Of a stretch of 45,166 bases of DNA, positions 16,189-23,979 are shown in pieces. The stretch spans positions 1 to 45,166 of the forward strand of contig PBLG01000039.1 of the NCBI GenBank assembly GCA_002722315.1, given 5' to 3'. The stretch comes from Lysobacterales bacterium. GTDB lineage: Bacteria > Pseudomonadota > Gammaproteobacteria > Xanthomonadales > Wenzhouxiangellaceae. The notes below the pieces were generated by a model, which was not told the origin of the DNA, ran no database searches, and was given only the letters and a program-made list of their open reading frames with translations. How positions within the stretch are numbered: position 1 is the stretch's first letter; each line of letters begins with the position of its first letter. The translations under genes and the position numbers were made by a program.

Positions 16189-18588
16189 ATGCCGATACTT
16201 TCCGGCTCCAGGCCGTTTTCCCTTTTCGCGCTTTTTGCCGGTTGTCTGCTCTCGTTCCCGATTGCGGCCGATTGGCCGACGATCGATTGGCGCGCGGAAT
16301 GCCATGAAACGGTGGCCGGCATCAGCGGGCCCGGCGACTGCAGTCCGATCGAGGATGCGTCTTCGGTGTCGGGCTATCTCGTCAATGCCCTGGTCGAGGG
16401 AAGCGATTGGCTGGAAGGACTGGGGTATCTTGCACCCGCCCTGGTCCGGGGCAGCGATCCGGTCGATGGGCAGACGGTGGCGGACGGTCGCTACACCGTT
16501 TACCTGTTTTCCGACCACGATGCCTGTCACCTGGGCCATTGCGTCGATGGGGTGGCCGGCGTCTACTTTCCCAAGTGGCCTGAGCGGTTGCATGATGTCG
16601 GCCTGTATGTATCGCAGTCCAGCATCGATTCTGATTCCGGCGGCGACCTGGACACTGCGGTTCATGAACTCTTTCATGCAGTGCAACAAGCCTATCCCGC
16701 ATTTCTTACCGATGAAGTTGCTGACTGGATCTCCGAGGGCACGGCGCAAGCCATCTCGAACGAATGGCTCGAACAGCGTGGTCTGCCCCGGGCCGCATTC
16801 AAGCGAAGCTACTCCGACCCGCTGCACGCGCCTGCCAATGACGGCGGCGTCTACGCCACCTCGCTGTTCTGGCGCTCCATTGCGGTCAACGACGGTTGGG
16901 ACGTCTTCGATACGCTGTTCCGCAAGCGGCTTGAGGGCGACGGCCTCGAGGGAATCGACCAGGGACTGCGAACGACCGGCTCCAACGGTCTGACGGAAGC
17001 GTTCTTGAGGTTCGTGGCGCGCATCGGCGAAATAAACGCCCAGTCAAGATATCTCGATACCTGTGCGGCACTGGAAGTCGATCCGGACGATCCCGAGGAG
17101 AGTCACTCGACCTTGGTTGCGCCGGTGGCGGCCGAATGTCACCACGTCAAGGCAGTCGCACATCCGGAGGAAGGCAGCTGTCTGCGCATCGAGGTCGAGG
17201 CTGAGGCCGGTCGCGACGACCTGCATCTCCTGAGAAAGACTCGACGCTACGCGGGCCTGGTCGATTCGGTGCAACTGGCGGCCGGCGCAACCTTCGATGC
17301 GCACTACCAGCTGGTCAACGCCGCCGACAAGACGGCCGAGTCCGAAGCGCGTACCGCCACGATCAAGGCGACCCTGGGCGCTGCCGGTGAAGACTGCGAG
17401 GCCGCGTGGGAACTTTCGGCCGGCGGTGCGCCTATCGGTTCAGTCCACCGCCAGGGCGAGTACGCCACGTTCCGCATCAGCGATGAACGTATTGCGCCGG
17501 GCACCGGCTATACCGATGCGCTCACTCATCCGGACTCGCCCAGACCGGGACCGCCCTGGCTGCATATCGAACTGGAATCGCATCACCTGCTCGAAGATTC
17601 GGACAGCATGGCGCGCCTGGCCCGGACGGGCCGCATCGACGAACCCCTGACCACGATCCGCATCACGGCACCGAACTGCCCCTCGGGCTGCACCGGACAA
17701 CTCAGTGAGCCGCACGTATTCGTCAACGTCGACGGACAGGGCTTTCACAGCAACGCCGACAGTGCCGCGGGGCCCATCGGGGACCGATATGTGCGCGGGC
17801 GGTTGCGCACGGCCGAGGTGCACATCGAGCGCCATGACGAGTACTGGGTCGAAGGCAGCTACCAGGCACGGCTGGCACCGACGCGCCGGACCGTACCCGA
17901 GGGAATGGCCGCGACCCAGCGCAGCGAGAGCATCTGGCACTACCCGGATCTGGAGATTCAGGTAAGTGGTCGGTTTCGCGCGCGTGCCGAACCGAACACC
18001 GAGCAGCGTGCCGAGGCGATCATGGAGAAGCTGGGAGTCGACCCGGCCATGCTGGCTGCCGCGGAAGCGATGGCCGAGCGCATGCGCGAGCGTGAGAATG
18101 AGGGCGAAGATGGTCGCGGAGACCCCGGGCCTGGATCATCCGGGGAGCGCCGCCCGCCGCAAGCGCGGCCGGAGGACGATGCGCCGGCGGGCACCGCAAC
18201 CAGTGGATCGCAGGAGGTGGTCAATCTGCTGGCGGCCGACATGCAGGTCACGCAGTGCAGGCCCGGCGATCCCGAAGGAGGATCAGGGATTTCGCTCCAG
18301 GTCATCGCCGACGGTCGAACCTCCGCCGGCACTGACTTCCAGATACAGACCGCGCAAATGTTTGTCGGCCAGCGTCGACAGGTGATCAATCTGATTCTCG
18401 ACAACCAGCTCTATGGTGCGTCGTATTCGCGCAGCGCCGACGGCTGGCGCGAGTCCCGCGGTCACCTCCAGGCACAAGCGCCCTTGACGCTCAACGGCTC
18501 GGTCATCGAAGTGGCAGCAACGCTCGGCGCCCTGAATGGCGACCAGACGCAGGATTTCCGGATGGCGTTCGATTGCAGCCGGTACTAG
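16189..18588 (+). CDS. Secreted zinc metalloprotease-like protein (HExxH)
   Basis: A 799-residue exported protein. A signal peptide (FALFAGCLLSFPIAAD) is followed by a catalytic region with HELFH (159-163, zinc-binding HExxH) and, 20 residues on, WISEGTAQAI, whose Glu183 is the expected third ligand as in gluzincin-type peptidases. Four cysteines around 113-118 and elsewhere suggest disulfides. The large C-terminal part (about 300-799) is mainly beta and not recognised. It includes a charged/proline-rich linker (about 620-680) and a final domain of about 120 residues. The start at 16189 is chosen because the signal peptide begins there; an ATG at 16117 in frame would add 24 residues and cannot be excluded, as neither has a good ribosome site. 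It follows the lipoprotein by 109 bases. Confidence 0.78.
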   Translation: MPILSGSRPFSLFALFAGCLLSFPIAADWPTIDWRAECHETVAGISGPGDCSPIEDASSVSGYLVNALVEGSDWLEGLGYLAPALVRGSDPVDGQTVADGRYTVYLFSDHDACHLGHCVDGVAGVYFPKWPERLHDVGLYVSQSSIDSDSGGDLDTAVHELFHAVQQAYPAFLTDEVADWISEGTAQAISNEWLEQRGLPRAAFKRSYSDPLHAPANDGGVYATSLFWRSIAVNDGWDVFDTLFRKRLEGDGLEGIDQGLRTTGSNGLTEAFLRFVARIGEINAQSRYLDTCAALEVDPDDPEESHSTLVAPVAAECHHVKAVAHPEEGSCLRIEVEAEAGRDDLHLLRKTRRYAGLVDSVQLAAGATFDAHYQLVNAADKTAESEARTATIKATLGAAGEDCEAAWELSAGGAPIGSVHRQGEYATFRISDERIAPGTGYTDALTHPDSPRPGPPWLHIELESHHLLEDSDSMARLARTGRIDEPLTTIRITAPNCPSGCTGQLSEPHVFVNVDGQGFHSNADSAAGPIGDRYVRGRLRTAEVHIERHDEYWVEGSYQARLAPTRRTVPEGMAATQRSESIWHYPDLEIQVSGRFRARAEPNTEQRAEAIMEKLGVDPAMLAAAEAMAERMRERENEGEDGRGDPGPGSSGERRPPQARPEDDAPAGTATSGSQEVVNLLAADMQVTQCRPGDPEGGSGISLQVIADGRTSAGTDFQIQTAQMFVGQRRQVINLILDNQLYGASYSRSADGWRESRGHLQAQAPLTLNGSVIEVAATLGALNGDQTQDFRMAFDCSRY

Positions 18589-18895
18589 CGGCGACTCGGC
18601 CAGCCGCCGGGAGCACAAGCATCAGCAAGCCGGGCAGGCCGCGGTCGCACAGGATATGTGAAGCGAACAGATTGGAAATGCCCCGCTTGGGTGTTGGTCC
18701 ATCGGGAGAGGAATGAAGTTGGGAAATCACCCGAATTCGGGTCGATCCATTCTCTGATTCGTGCCTGTCCTGACGATTTCTGATGATTTCTCTGGCGGGT
18801 TCAGAACCGGGATTTCGTATCTTCTGGTGAGCCGTTGCCGATTGCTGCTCTAAGCAATCGCGATCATCTTCCTTGCCGATAAGGAGTGAAACACC
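18589..18895. other. Intergenic region with GTGCCTGTCC and an 8 bp hairpin
   Basis: No gene is visible in these 307 bases. It holds an exact GTGCCTGTCC (18761-18770), one of the dispersed GGACAGGCAC family. A hairpin (CGATTGCT, 18839-18846, with 18853-18860) lies 20 bases before the Shine-Dalgarno of the next gene and could affect translation. No clear promoter boxes were found. Confidence 0.4.
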
Positions 18896-19801
18896 ATGAA
18901 TCCCATTTTGCTGGCCCGGTTGGGCCTTTTTTCGATCATCGCCGCGGCGCCGTTCGCGTCTCCTGCCCACGGCGGACCAGTGCCGGACGCGTGCTCGGGG
19001 TCCGAACCCGGGACGGTTCTGACCACCGAGTCTGTACAACTGAGCCATCTGCAGATCCATCGCGGCATGCTGGATTTCGAGGGCGCGCGAATCATCGGTT
19101 GCGCGACCAATACCGGGGATTCGCCGCTGGCGCGCTTCAATCTTGTCTACGACATGGTCATGACCCGCGGCGGCGGGGGCGGCACCAGCAGTGTAGAGAT
19201 GCCGACGCTGGAACCGGGCGAGCAGGCGACGTTCGTCACCTCGGAATTCAAGGCCGACGCGGAAAGCCTGGAGCGCAGGGGCATCGAAGGTATCGAGCTG
19301 CGTGGCGTGGAGCGGCCACAGGGCATGCAGTACGAGACGATCGAATTCGACCAGCGACTGGCCATGGATTATCCCCTCGCATCGCGCCCCGAACACCCGT
19401 TGGAGCCGCAGTGCGCAGACCTGCCGGACGTATCGGCCGGTGATACCGTAGCGCTTGGACCATTCGATTTCGTCCAGGTGCATGGCGGCGGCATGAAGCT
19501 CATCGGATGTGTGCGAAGCGGGCTGGAAGAGCCTCAGGACGAACTGCTTGTGATGTTCTCGGCACATTCGGACGTCGACGCGCAAGCGGCAGGATCGACC
19601 AGCGGTTCAGGCTCGCTGGACCTGCCGGCCGAGCTCGCGCCCGGTGCCAGCAGTTTCTTCGTTTCGGGTTTCGACCTGGGCTCGTCCGATCGCAGCGTCC
19701 GGCTTCGTCCCGTCCGGTGGGTGGTTGGCGAGGACAACGTCATGCGCCAGGAAGAATTCGGCGAGGAAACGATTGCGACCCGGAAGGGTGACCAGGGCTG
19801 A
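18896..19801 (+). CDS. Secreted protein with two related halves, unknown function
   Basis: A 301-residue exported protein with a signal peptide (ARLGLFSIIAAAPFASPAHG). The mature part is two copies of one beta-sandwich-like unit. The first, about 33-150, contains a Cys, VQLSHLQIHRGMLDFEGARIIGCA and LEPGEQATFVTSEF. The second, about 170-285, contains a Cys, VALGPFDFVQVHGGGMKLIGCV and LAPGASSFFVSGF. Each half has two cysteines at equal spacing, suggesting one disulfide per unit. The fold recalls domains that mediate export or cell-surface interaction, but no family is assigned. AAGGAG lies 9 bases before the ATG. It is convergent with the DUF6607 gene; the 174 bases between them hold no obvious terminator. 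Confidence 0.7.
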   Translation: MNPILLARLGLFSIIAAAPFASPAHGGPVPDACSGSEPGTVLTTESVQLSHLQIHRGMLDFEGARIIGCATNTGDSPLARFNLVYDMVMTRGGGGGTSSVEMPTLEPGEQATFVTSEFKADAESLERRGIEGIELRGVERPQGMQYETIEFDQRLAMDYPLASRPEHPLEPQCADLPDVSAGDTVALGPFDFVQVHGGGMKLIGCVRSGLEEPQDELLVMFSAHSDVDAQAAGSTSGSGSLDLPAELAPGASSFFVSGFDLGSSDRSVRLRPVRWVVGEDNVMRQEEFGEETIATRKGDQG

Positions 19802-19975
19802 AACAATTGTGATTCACCCTCGCCGAATCATGGAGCAATCAATTGAATGCTCGCAGCTCGGAGGATTGTATTGACCAACCGTTTCGCGGGAGCGAATGAC
19901 CTGCAACGTCATGGTCTTTGAAGACTGGATAAACGGGTGAGGCACATTCCTCGGATGTGGACTTCCGGCCGGGAA

Positions 19976-21121
19976 TCAATACTCCGCCGAACCCGTCTCG
20001 CCCGGGTCTGCCCGGAACGCGCCGATCGTCTCATCAACGAACGCCCGGTTCTGTTCGGCGGTGAACGTTTCCCCGTCGTCAATCGCGGCGGCACGCTCGA
20101 ACAGCGGCTGGAAAAGCTTCTGCCCGTCGACTTCGGGCTTGAGCCGAATCTTCTCGTCGTCGCTCATCGCACGCTGCCAGTAGGCCCGCACCTGGCCCCA
20201 GAAGTCCGCCGTGTTCTGCCAGTAGGCATCTCCGGGGCTGGTATCGAAATTACGGATCCGCTCGTAGCGCACGATTCCGATTTCGCGGGCAATCCGCGAT
20301 TCGATCTCGCCCGGGCCGGCCAGCACGGCCTTGACGTTGTGCTCTTCCTGCACCCAGCCGGTCGGAAGAATGATGTGGGTATTGGTGCCGACCAGGGCGT
20401 CGTAGTCGTCGCGCACCGAGAACTCCCGTCGCGGCAGCGGGCGCCAGGTCTCGCCGCTGGTCCACCACGACCGTTCCGGCGTATGCCGCCATTCGCCCCA
20501 GGCCGCGTAGCGCGGTGAATCGTCGACCTGCCAGACGGTCTGCGACCAGTGTCCGGCGCGCGCGGGCTCGTCTTTTTCCGCGCGCGCCCAGGTGCCCATG
20601 CCGCGATAGGTGTGCACTGCCGGATCCTGGTACACCCAGTCCTGGCGCCAGTGCTTGGTGACGAAAGGTCCCATCTCCTCGCCGGAGTCCTTGTCGATGA
20701 TCGTCATGATCAGGACGTGCTGAAGCGAGATGCGCGCGTCGCTGTCGTCGACCACGTAGACGTGTTCCGTGGCCCAGCTCCGATACGGCCGCGCCGGTTC
20801 GAACCCGGGCGCGTAGCCGACAAGCTCGAGAAAGTCGAAACTCACCCGGTACGTCCCGGCCATTGCCAGGATCGCCCGCCGGTCGCGCTCCAGCTTCGAA
20901 ATGCCCTCGGCCCGGAGCCGCTCGAACGCCTCGGTGGTCGCGGTCACCGTCTCCACCGGCGGCCCCTCGGTGGTCCCGCCGCGCGGCGACATCTCGCCCT
21001 CGACGAACGGCCAGGCGAAGACGTAAGTGTCGCTGTCTGCCTCGTCGCCGGCCATGGCGAGCGAGACGGGCAGGGCGATTACGACGAGACAGGCTGCAAG
21101 CGAGGTGCGAAAGCGATTCAT
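19976..21121 (-). CDS. DUF6607-family exported protein
   Basis: A 381-residue exported protein with a signal peptide (ACLVVIALPVSLAMAG). The mature part shows the DUF6607 hallmarks: AMAGTYRVSFDFLELVG, YRSWATEHVYV, ISLQHVLIM, VTKHWRQDWVYQD, HWSQTVWQVDDSPRY, WRPLPRREFSVRDDYD and GWVQEEHN. The biochemical role is unknown. In other proteobacteria such genes often sit beside TonB-dependent receptors or PepSY/iron-handling genes (recalled, not shown here); no such neighbour exists in this window. The start at 21121 places GGAG about 8 bases upstream and begins the signal peptide; an ATG 12 codons upstream is less likely. Confidence 0.85.
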   Translation of the reverse strand: MNRFRTSLAACLVVIALPVSLAMAGDEADSDTYVFAWPFVEGEMSPRGGTTEGPPVETVTATTEAFERLRAEGISKLERDRRAILAMAGTYRVSFDFLELVGYAPGFEPARPYRSWATEHVYVVDDSDARISLQHVLIMTIIDKDSGEEMGPFVTKHWRQDWVYQDPAVHTYRGMGTWARAEKDEPARAGHWSQTVWQVDDSPRYAAWGEWRHTPERSWWTSGETWRPLPRREFSVRDDYDALVGTNTHIILPTGWVQEEHNVKAVLAGPGEIESRIAREIGIVRYERIRNFDTSPGDAYWQNTADFWGQVRAYWQRAMSDDEKIRLKPEVDGQKLFQPLFERAAAIDDGETFTAEQNRAFVDETIGAFRADPGETGSAEY

Positions 21122-21554
21122 GCGGCGCTCCGGTTCCAATATGCGAATGCGATTCATTCATATTACCAAAACGCGCTCCATACCGGAAGCCCCGACGAAA
21201 TCGCCCCCATGGCTCCGGTCCTATAGCGATTCGCTGGCTTTTACAGACTGGTTCGGGTTGTATCTTTGCCGAAAGACTCTTTTGCTATTGCGGACCAACC
21301 AAAGCAGGGGATAGACTCGACCAGGGAGCTTGGCGTGTGCCAAGGGGGTTCGGCGAAAGTTGGCGGATTCAATGGAACCAGGGTTTGATGCGACGGGCTT
21401 CCGGCTTGTCGTGCATCCTTTTTTCTGCAGGATCATTTGACTTTCTCGCTGTTTTTTTCTGACCTTCAATGATCAGAGGCGAACGCCGGTCGGCAAACCA
21501 TAACCGTTAGAAAGTTACATCAATTCGGCAATTGCTGACACCAGGAGATCCAGA
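21122..21554. other. Intergenic region between divergent genes
   Basis: These 433 bases are less GC-rich than their surroundings and carry no convincing gene. Two runs of six and seven T occur (about 21419-21425 and 21451-21458). A small hairpin CTTGGC-GTGT-GCCAAG lies at 21329-21344. A TTTACA at 21240-21245 precedes TATCTT by 15 bases, which is too short for a good promoter. A small open frame on the minus strand (21221-21469) has no ribosome site and no recognisable sequence. Confidence 0.4.
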
Positions 21555-21926
21555 ATGAAGAAGATCCTTTCAATCGCTTTGATCATCGCTACGACAGGGT
21601 GTGCAACCATTACCAACGATGCGATGACGCCCGTCGCCCTGTCCTTCAGCGACGGGTCGAACGGCTATTGCAAGCTGCAGAACAAGCGCGGCGCATGGGA
21701 TATGAAGATTCCGACGACCGCATCGATCCGACGTTCCGACGATCCGCTCAAGTACGACTGCCAGACGGCGGACGGGCGCGAAGCGTTCGGTTCCATCCCG
21801 AGCACGGTCGGTGCCAAGATCGTTGCCAGCGCGGTGTTCATCGATTTCGGCATCACCGACGCCATCACCGACAAGCACCGCGAATACCCGGCAAACTACG
21901 TCATTCCGATCGCTGCCGCGGAATGA
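21555..21926 (+). CDS. Small lipoprotein of unknown function
   Basis: A 123-residue predicted lipoprotein: signal MKKILSIALIIATTGC with Cys16 lipidated. The mature part starts ATITNDAMTPVALSFSDGS and continues with GYCKLQNKRGAW and a RRSDDPLKYDC segment; its two cysteines could pair. The last third, KIVASAVFIDFGITDAITDKH, may be a membrane-associated helix. It resembles small outer-membrane-associated lipoproteins that carry a TIT/TITxG start. AGGAGA lies 7 bases before the ATG. A hairpin terminator follows at 21973-22017, so it is monocistronic. Confidence 0.78.
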   Translation: MKKILSIALIIATTGCATITNDAMTPVALSFSDGSNGYCKLQNKRGAWDMKIPTTASIRRSDDPLKYDCQTADGREAFGSIPSTVGAKIVASAVFIDFGITDAITDKHREYPANYVIPIAAAE

Positions 21927-21972
21927 TCGACTGAAGGACATCCTGCGACCGGCTGTCCGGCGCGGGATATAT

Positions 21973-22017
21973 CGGGCAGGCACTTCGGGCTTACACGGTC
22001 GTGCCTGTCCGCTTTTT
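21973..22017 (+). terminator. Terminator built from the GGACAGGCAC repeat (pair C)
   Basis: CGGGCAGGCAC (21973-21983) pairs with GTGCCTGTCCG (22001-22011), with one G-T pair and a 17-base loop. GC and five T follow (22013-22017), 47 bases after the lipoprotein stop. The arms belong to the same motif as the repeats at 5292, 6194 and 18761, so a dispersed repeat appears to serve as terminator here. Confidence 0.65.
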
Positions 22018-22065
22018 GCAGCCCCCTGCGTGACGTTGAGCGAGCCCGAGCGTGCCGGGCCGAAG

Positions 22066-22974
22066 TCATTGCGACTTGTTCTTTCCCACTTTATCGGGCG
22101 CCGGCCTCAGCCGCTCGACAAGAAAATCCGTGCCGGAGTCGAGGACCCATTGCGACGGGCGGGTGACGCACTGGCCGGCAAAGCGCAGGTTGTCGGCGGT
22201 GATCGAGGTGACGGCCCGGGCCAGGCTGATCGGGCCGCGCACCGAAAGCAGGCGCCTGGCGTTTCGTCGCGTCAGGTCCAGGCCCTCGTGCATCAGTCCG
22301 CCGTAGAGGTCGGTCAGCGCCAGCACGTGATAGTGCATCTCGCCGGGCTCGTCGCTGTTCGTCCGGTCCTGCCCTGACTGTCGGGTGGGGAGGTTGAAGT
22401 GCGCTGCCAGTCGGGGATACTCGTCGGCAAGCGCATCCATGTCGGCCAGCGGATCCTGCTGGCTGCCCTTGCCGACGCCGTTTCCAATGATCTCGACCCA
22501 GTCCGACTTGCCCAGCACCTGCTCGGCGCGAGCGTAGAACACCGCTTCCTCGTTGCGCATGTGCAGGCGCGAATGCCGGATATAACCATGAATGCGCGCG
22601 GCCAGGCGTTCGCCTTTCCTGCCGCGCAACTGGTCCGGCGTGGCGGCGGCCAGCTCTTCGGCGATCCCGGCGGTCTCGTGCTCACCGGTCACGTGTTCTT
22701 CCGACAGCTTGTGCAGGGTGTCGGCCAGCGCGGGCCGCTTTTTCCGGATGCTTGCGAAAAGCCGATCCTCGCGCGGATGGTGGTAGCCGTGCTGGTAGTC
22801 GAGCAGGTACCCGAACGCCTCGACCAGCAGCGGTTGAACCGTTTCCGGTTCCGTGCCCAGCCGGTCGGCCATGCTGTCGATGGCGCGCAGCATGCGCGAC
22901 AGGCCGGCGTGATCGTGCCGCAGCCGTTGCATGAACGCGGCGGCCGAAGCCTTGGTGCCGACTCTGGACGTCAT
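22066..22974 (-). CDS. Hemerythrin-domain protein
   Basis: A 302-residue cytoplasmic protein. The N-terminal half (about 12-150) is a four-helix hemerythrin bundle with candidate di-iron ligands His22 (RHDHAGL), His62/His65/His66 and Glu69 (DYQHGYHHPRED), His94, and the later H/E set in YIRHSRLHMRNEEAVFY. Such domains bind O2, NO or iron and take part in oxygen sensing or iron repair. The C-terminal half (about 200-300) is helical and unrecognised. The ATG overlaps the esterase stop (ATGA at 22971-22974), so it is translationally coupled as the last gene of the MFS, acyltransferase, esterase, hemerythrin operon. Confidence 0.85.
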   Translation of the reverse strand: MTSRVGTKASAAAFMQRLRHDHAGLSRMLRAIDSMADRLGTEPETVQPLLVEAFGYLLDYQHGYHHPREDRLFASIRKKRPALADTLHKLSEEHVTGEHETAGIAEELAAATPDQLRGRKGERLAARIHGYIRHSRLHMRNEEAVFYARAEQVLGKSDWVEIIGNGVGKGSQQDPLADMDALADEYPRLAAHFNLPTRQSGQDRTNSDEPGEMHYHVLALTDLYGGLMHEGLDLTRRNARRLLSVRGPISLARAVTSITADNLRFAGQCVTRPSQWVLDSGTDFLVERLRPAPDKVGKNKSQ

Positions 22975-23885
22975 GGACAGTACTCGCGTATGAAGTCGGC
23001 CAGCCGCGAGATCGCGCGACCGGATTCAGGGGTGAACGACAGGGCCTGCCAGCCGTGCGGCATGCGATCCCAGACGTCGACTTCGGCCGGGACGCCGGCG
23101 GCGCGGGCCCGCTCCGCGCAGCGCCGGCTGTCGTCGAGCAGGATCTCGGTATTGCTGACCTGGAACAACAGCGGCGGCAGACCGGTGAAGTCGCCCATCA
23201 CCGGCGAGACGTAGGGGTGGTCGGTCAACTCGGTGCGACCGCCCAGGTAAAGACGGCGAATCTCGTCGCCCTGTTCCAGGCTCAGCAGCGCATCGCGTTT
23301 TGCATTGTCGACTCGCGAGCCTTCCCCGGAACCTTCGGTGAAGTCGGCCGCCGGCGACATCAGCAGGGCGCCCGCCGGCATCGGCATCTCCTGGTCGCGC
23401 AGCCACAGCAGCATGGCCAGCGCGAGGCAGCCGCCGGCCGACATGCCGCTGATGAATATGTGTTCGGGCGCAATCCCCTGGTCGAGCAGCTGGCGGTAGG
23501 CTTCCAGGCAATCCTCCAGCCCAGCCGGGTAGGGGTTTTCGGGCGCGAGACGGTAAAAGACAAGTCGTCCTCGGGCATGGGCGGCCCGGCACAGGCGGGC
23601 CAGGAACACGCGCTCGGCGCGCTTGAAGCAGGTCATGAACGCGCCGCCGGGCAGGTGCAGCACGACCCGCTCGGTGGGCCCCGAGGCGGGCGTCAGCCAC
23701 TCGGCATCGCAGTGCTCCAGCCCGGGTTCGGACTCGACGCGCACATCGTCGGGCACGTCGGGGAAGAAACGTTCGATTCTCTTGATCTGGTCGCGCATGT
23801 CCTGGACCGACAGGTCGCGCTTGAGCGCCTGGCGAATGGTCAGTCGGCCGATCAGCTTGGCGGTTCGGGTCTGCCAGCTGACCAC
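22971..23885 (-). CDS. Alpha/beta hydrolase, HSL (hormone-sensitive lipase) family esterase
   Basis: A 304-residue carboxylesterase-like protein. The oxyanion loop is HLPGGAF (77-83, a variant of HGGGF). The nucleophile elbow is GMSAGG with Ser149. The acid is in the ILLDDSRR segment, and the catalytic His in MPHGW. These features place it in the HSL/acetyl-esterase group acting on short- to medium-chain esters or lactones. It starts with GTG at 23885; the N-terminus (SWQTRTAKLIGRLTIRQALK) agrees with family members, so the start is credible despite a weak ribosome site. It lies 94 bases after the acyltransferase gene and overlaps the hemerythrin gene by 4 bases. Pairing with a wax ester synthase-like gene suggests turnover of neutral lipid esters; that is inference. 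Confidence 0.87.
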   Translation of the reverse strand: MVSWQTRTAKLIGRLTIRQALKRDLSVQDMRDQIKRIERFFPDVPDDVRVESEPGLEHCDAEWLTPASGPTERVVLHLPGGAFMTCFKRAERVFLARLCRAAHARGRLVFYRLAPENPYPAGLEDCLEAYRQLLDQGIAPEHIFISGMSAGGCLALAMLLWLRDQEMPMPAGALLMSPAADFTEGSGEGSRVDNAKRDALLSLEQGDEIRRLYLGGRTELTDHPYVSPVMGDFTGLPPLLFQVSNTEILLDDSRRCAERARAAGVPAEVDVWDRMPHGWQALSFTPESGRAISRLADFIREYCP

Positions 23886-23979
23886 GTCAGAAGATGCGCG
23901 CGAGGATATTCATCAGCAGCCGATCATAATCCAATCGACCCGCCGGATTCACCATGCGTTCGTCCCGATGGATCATCGG

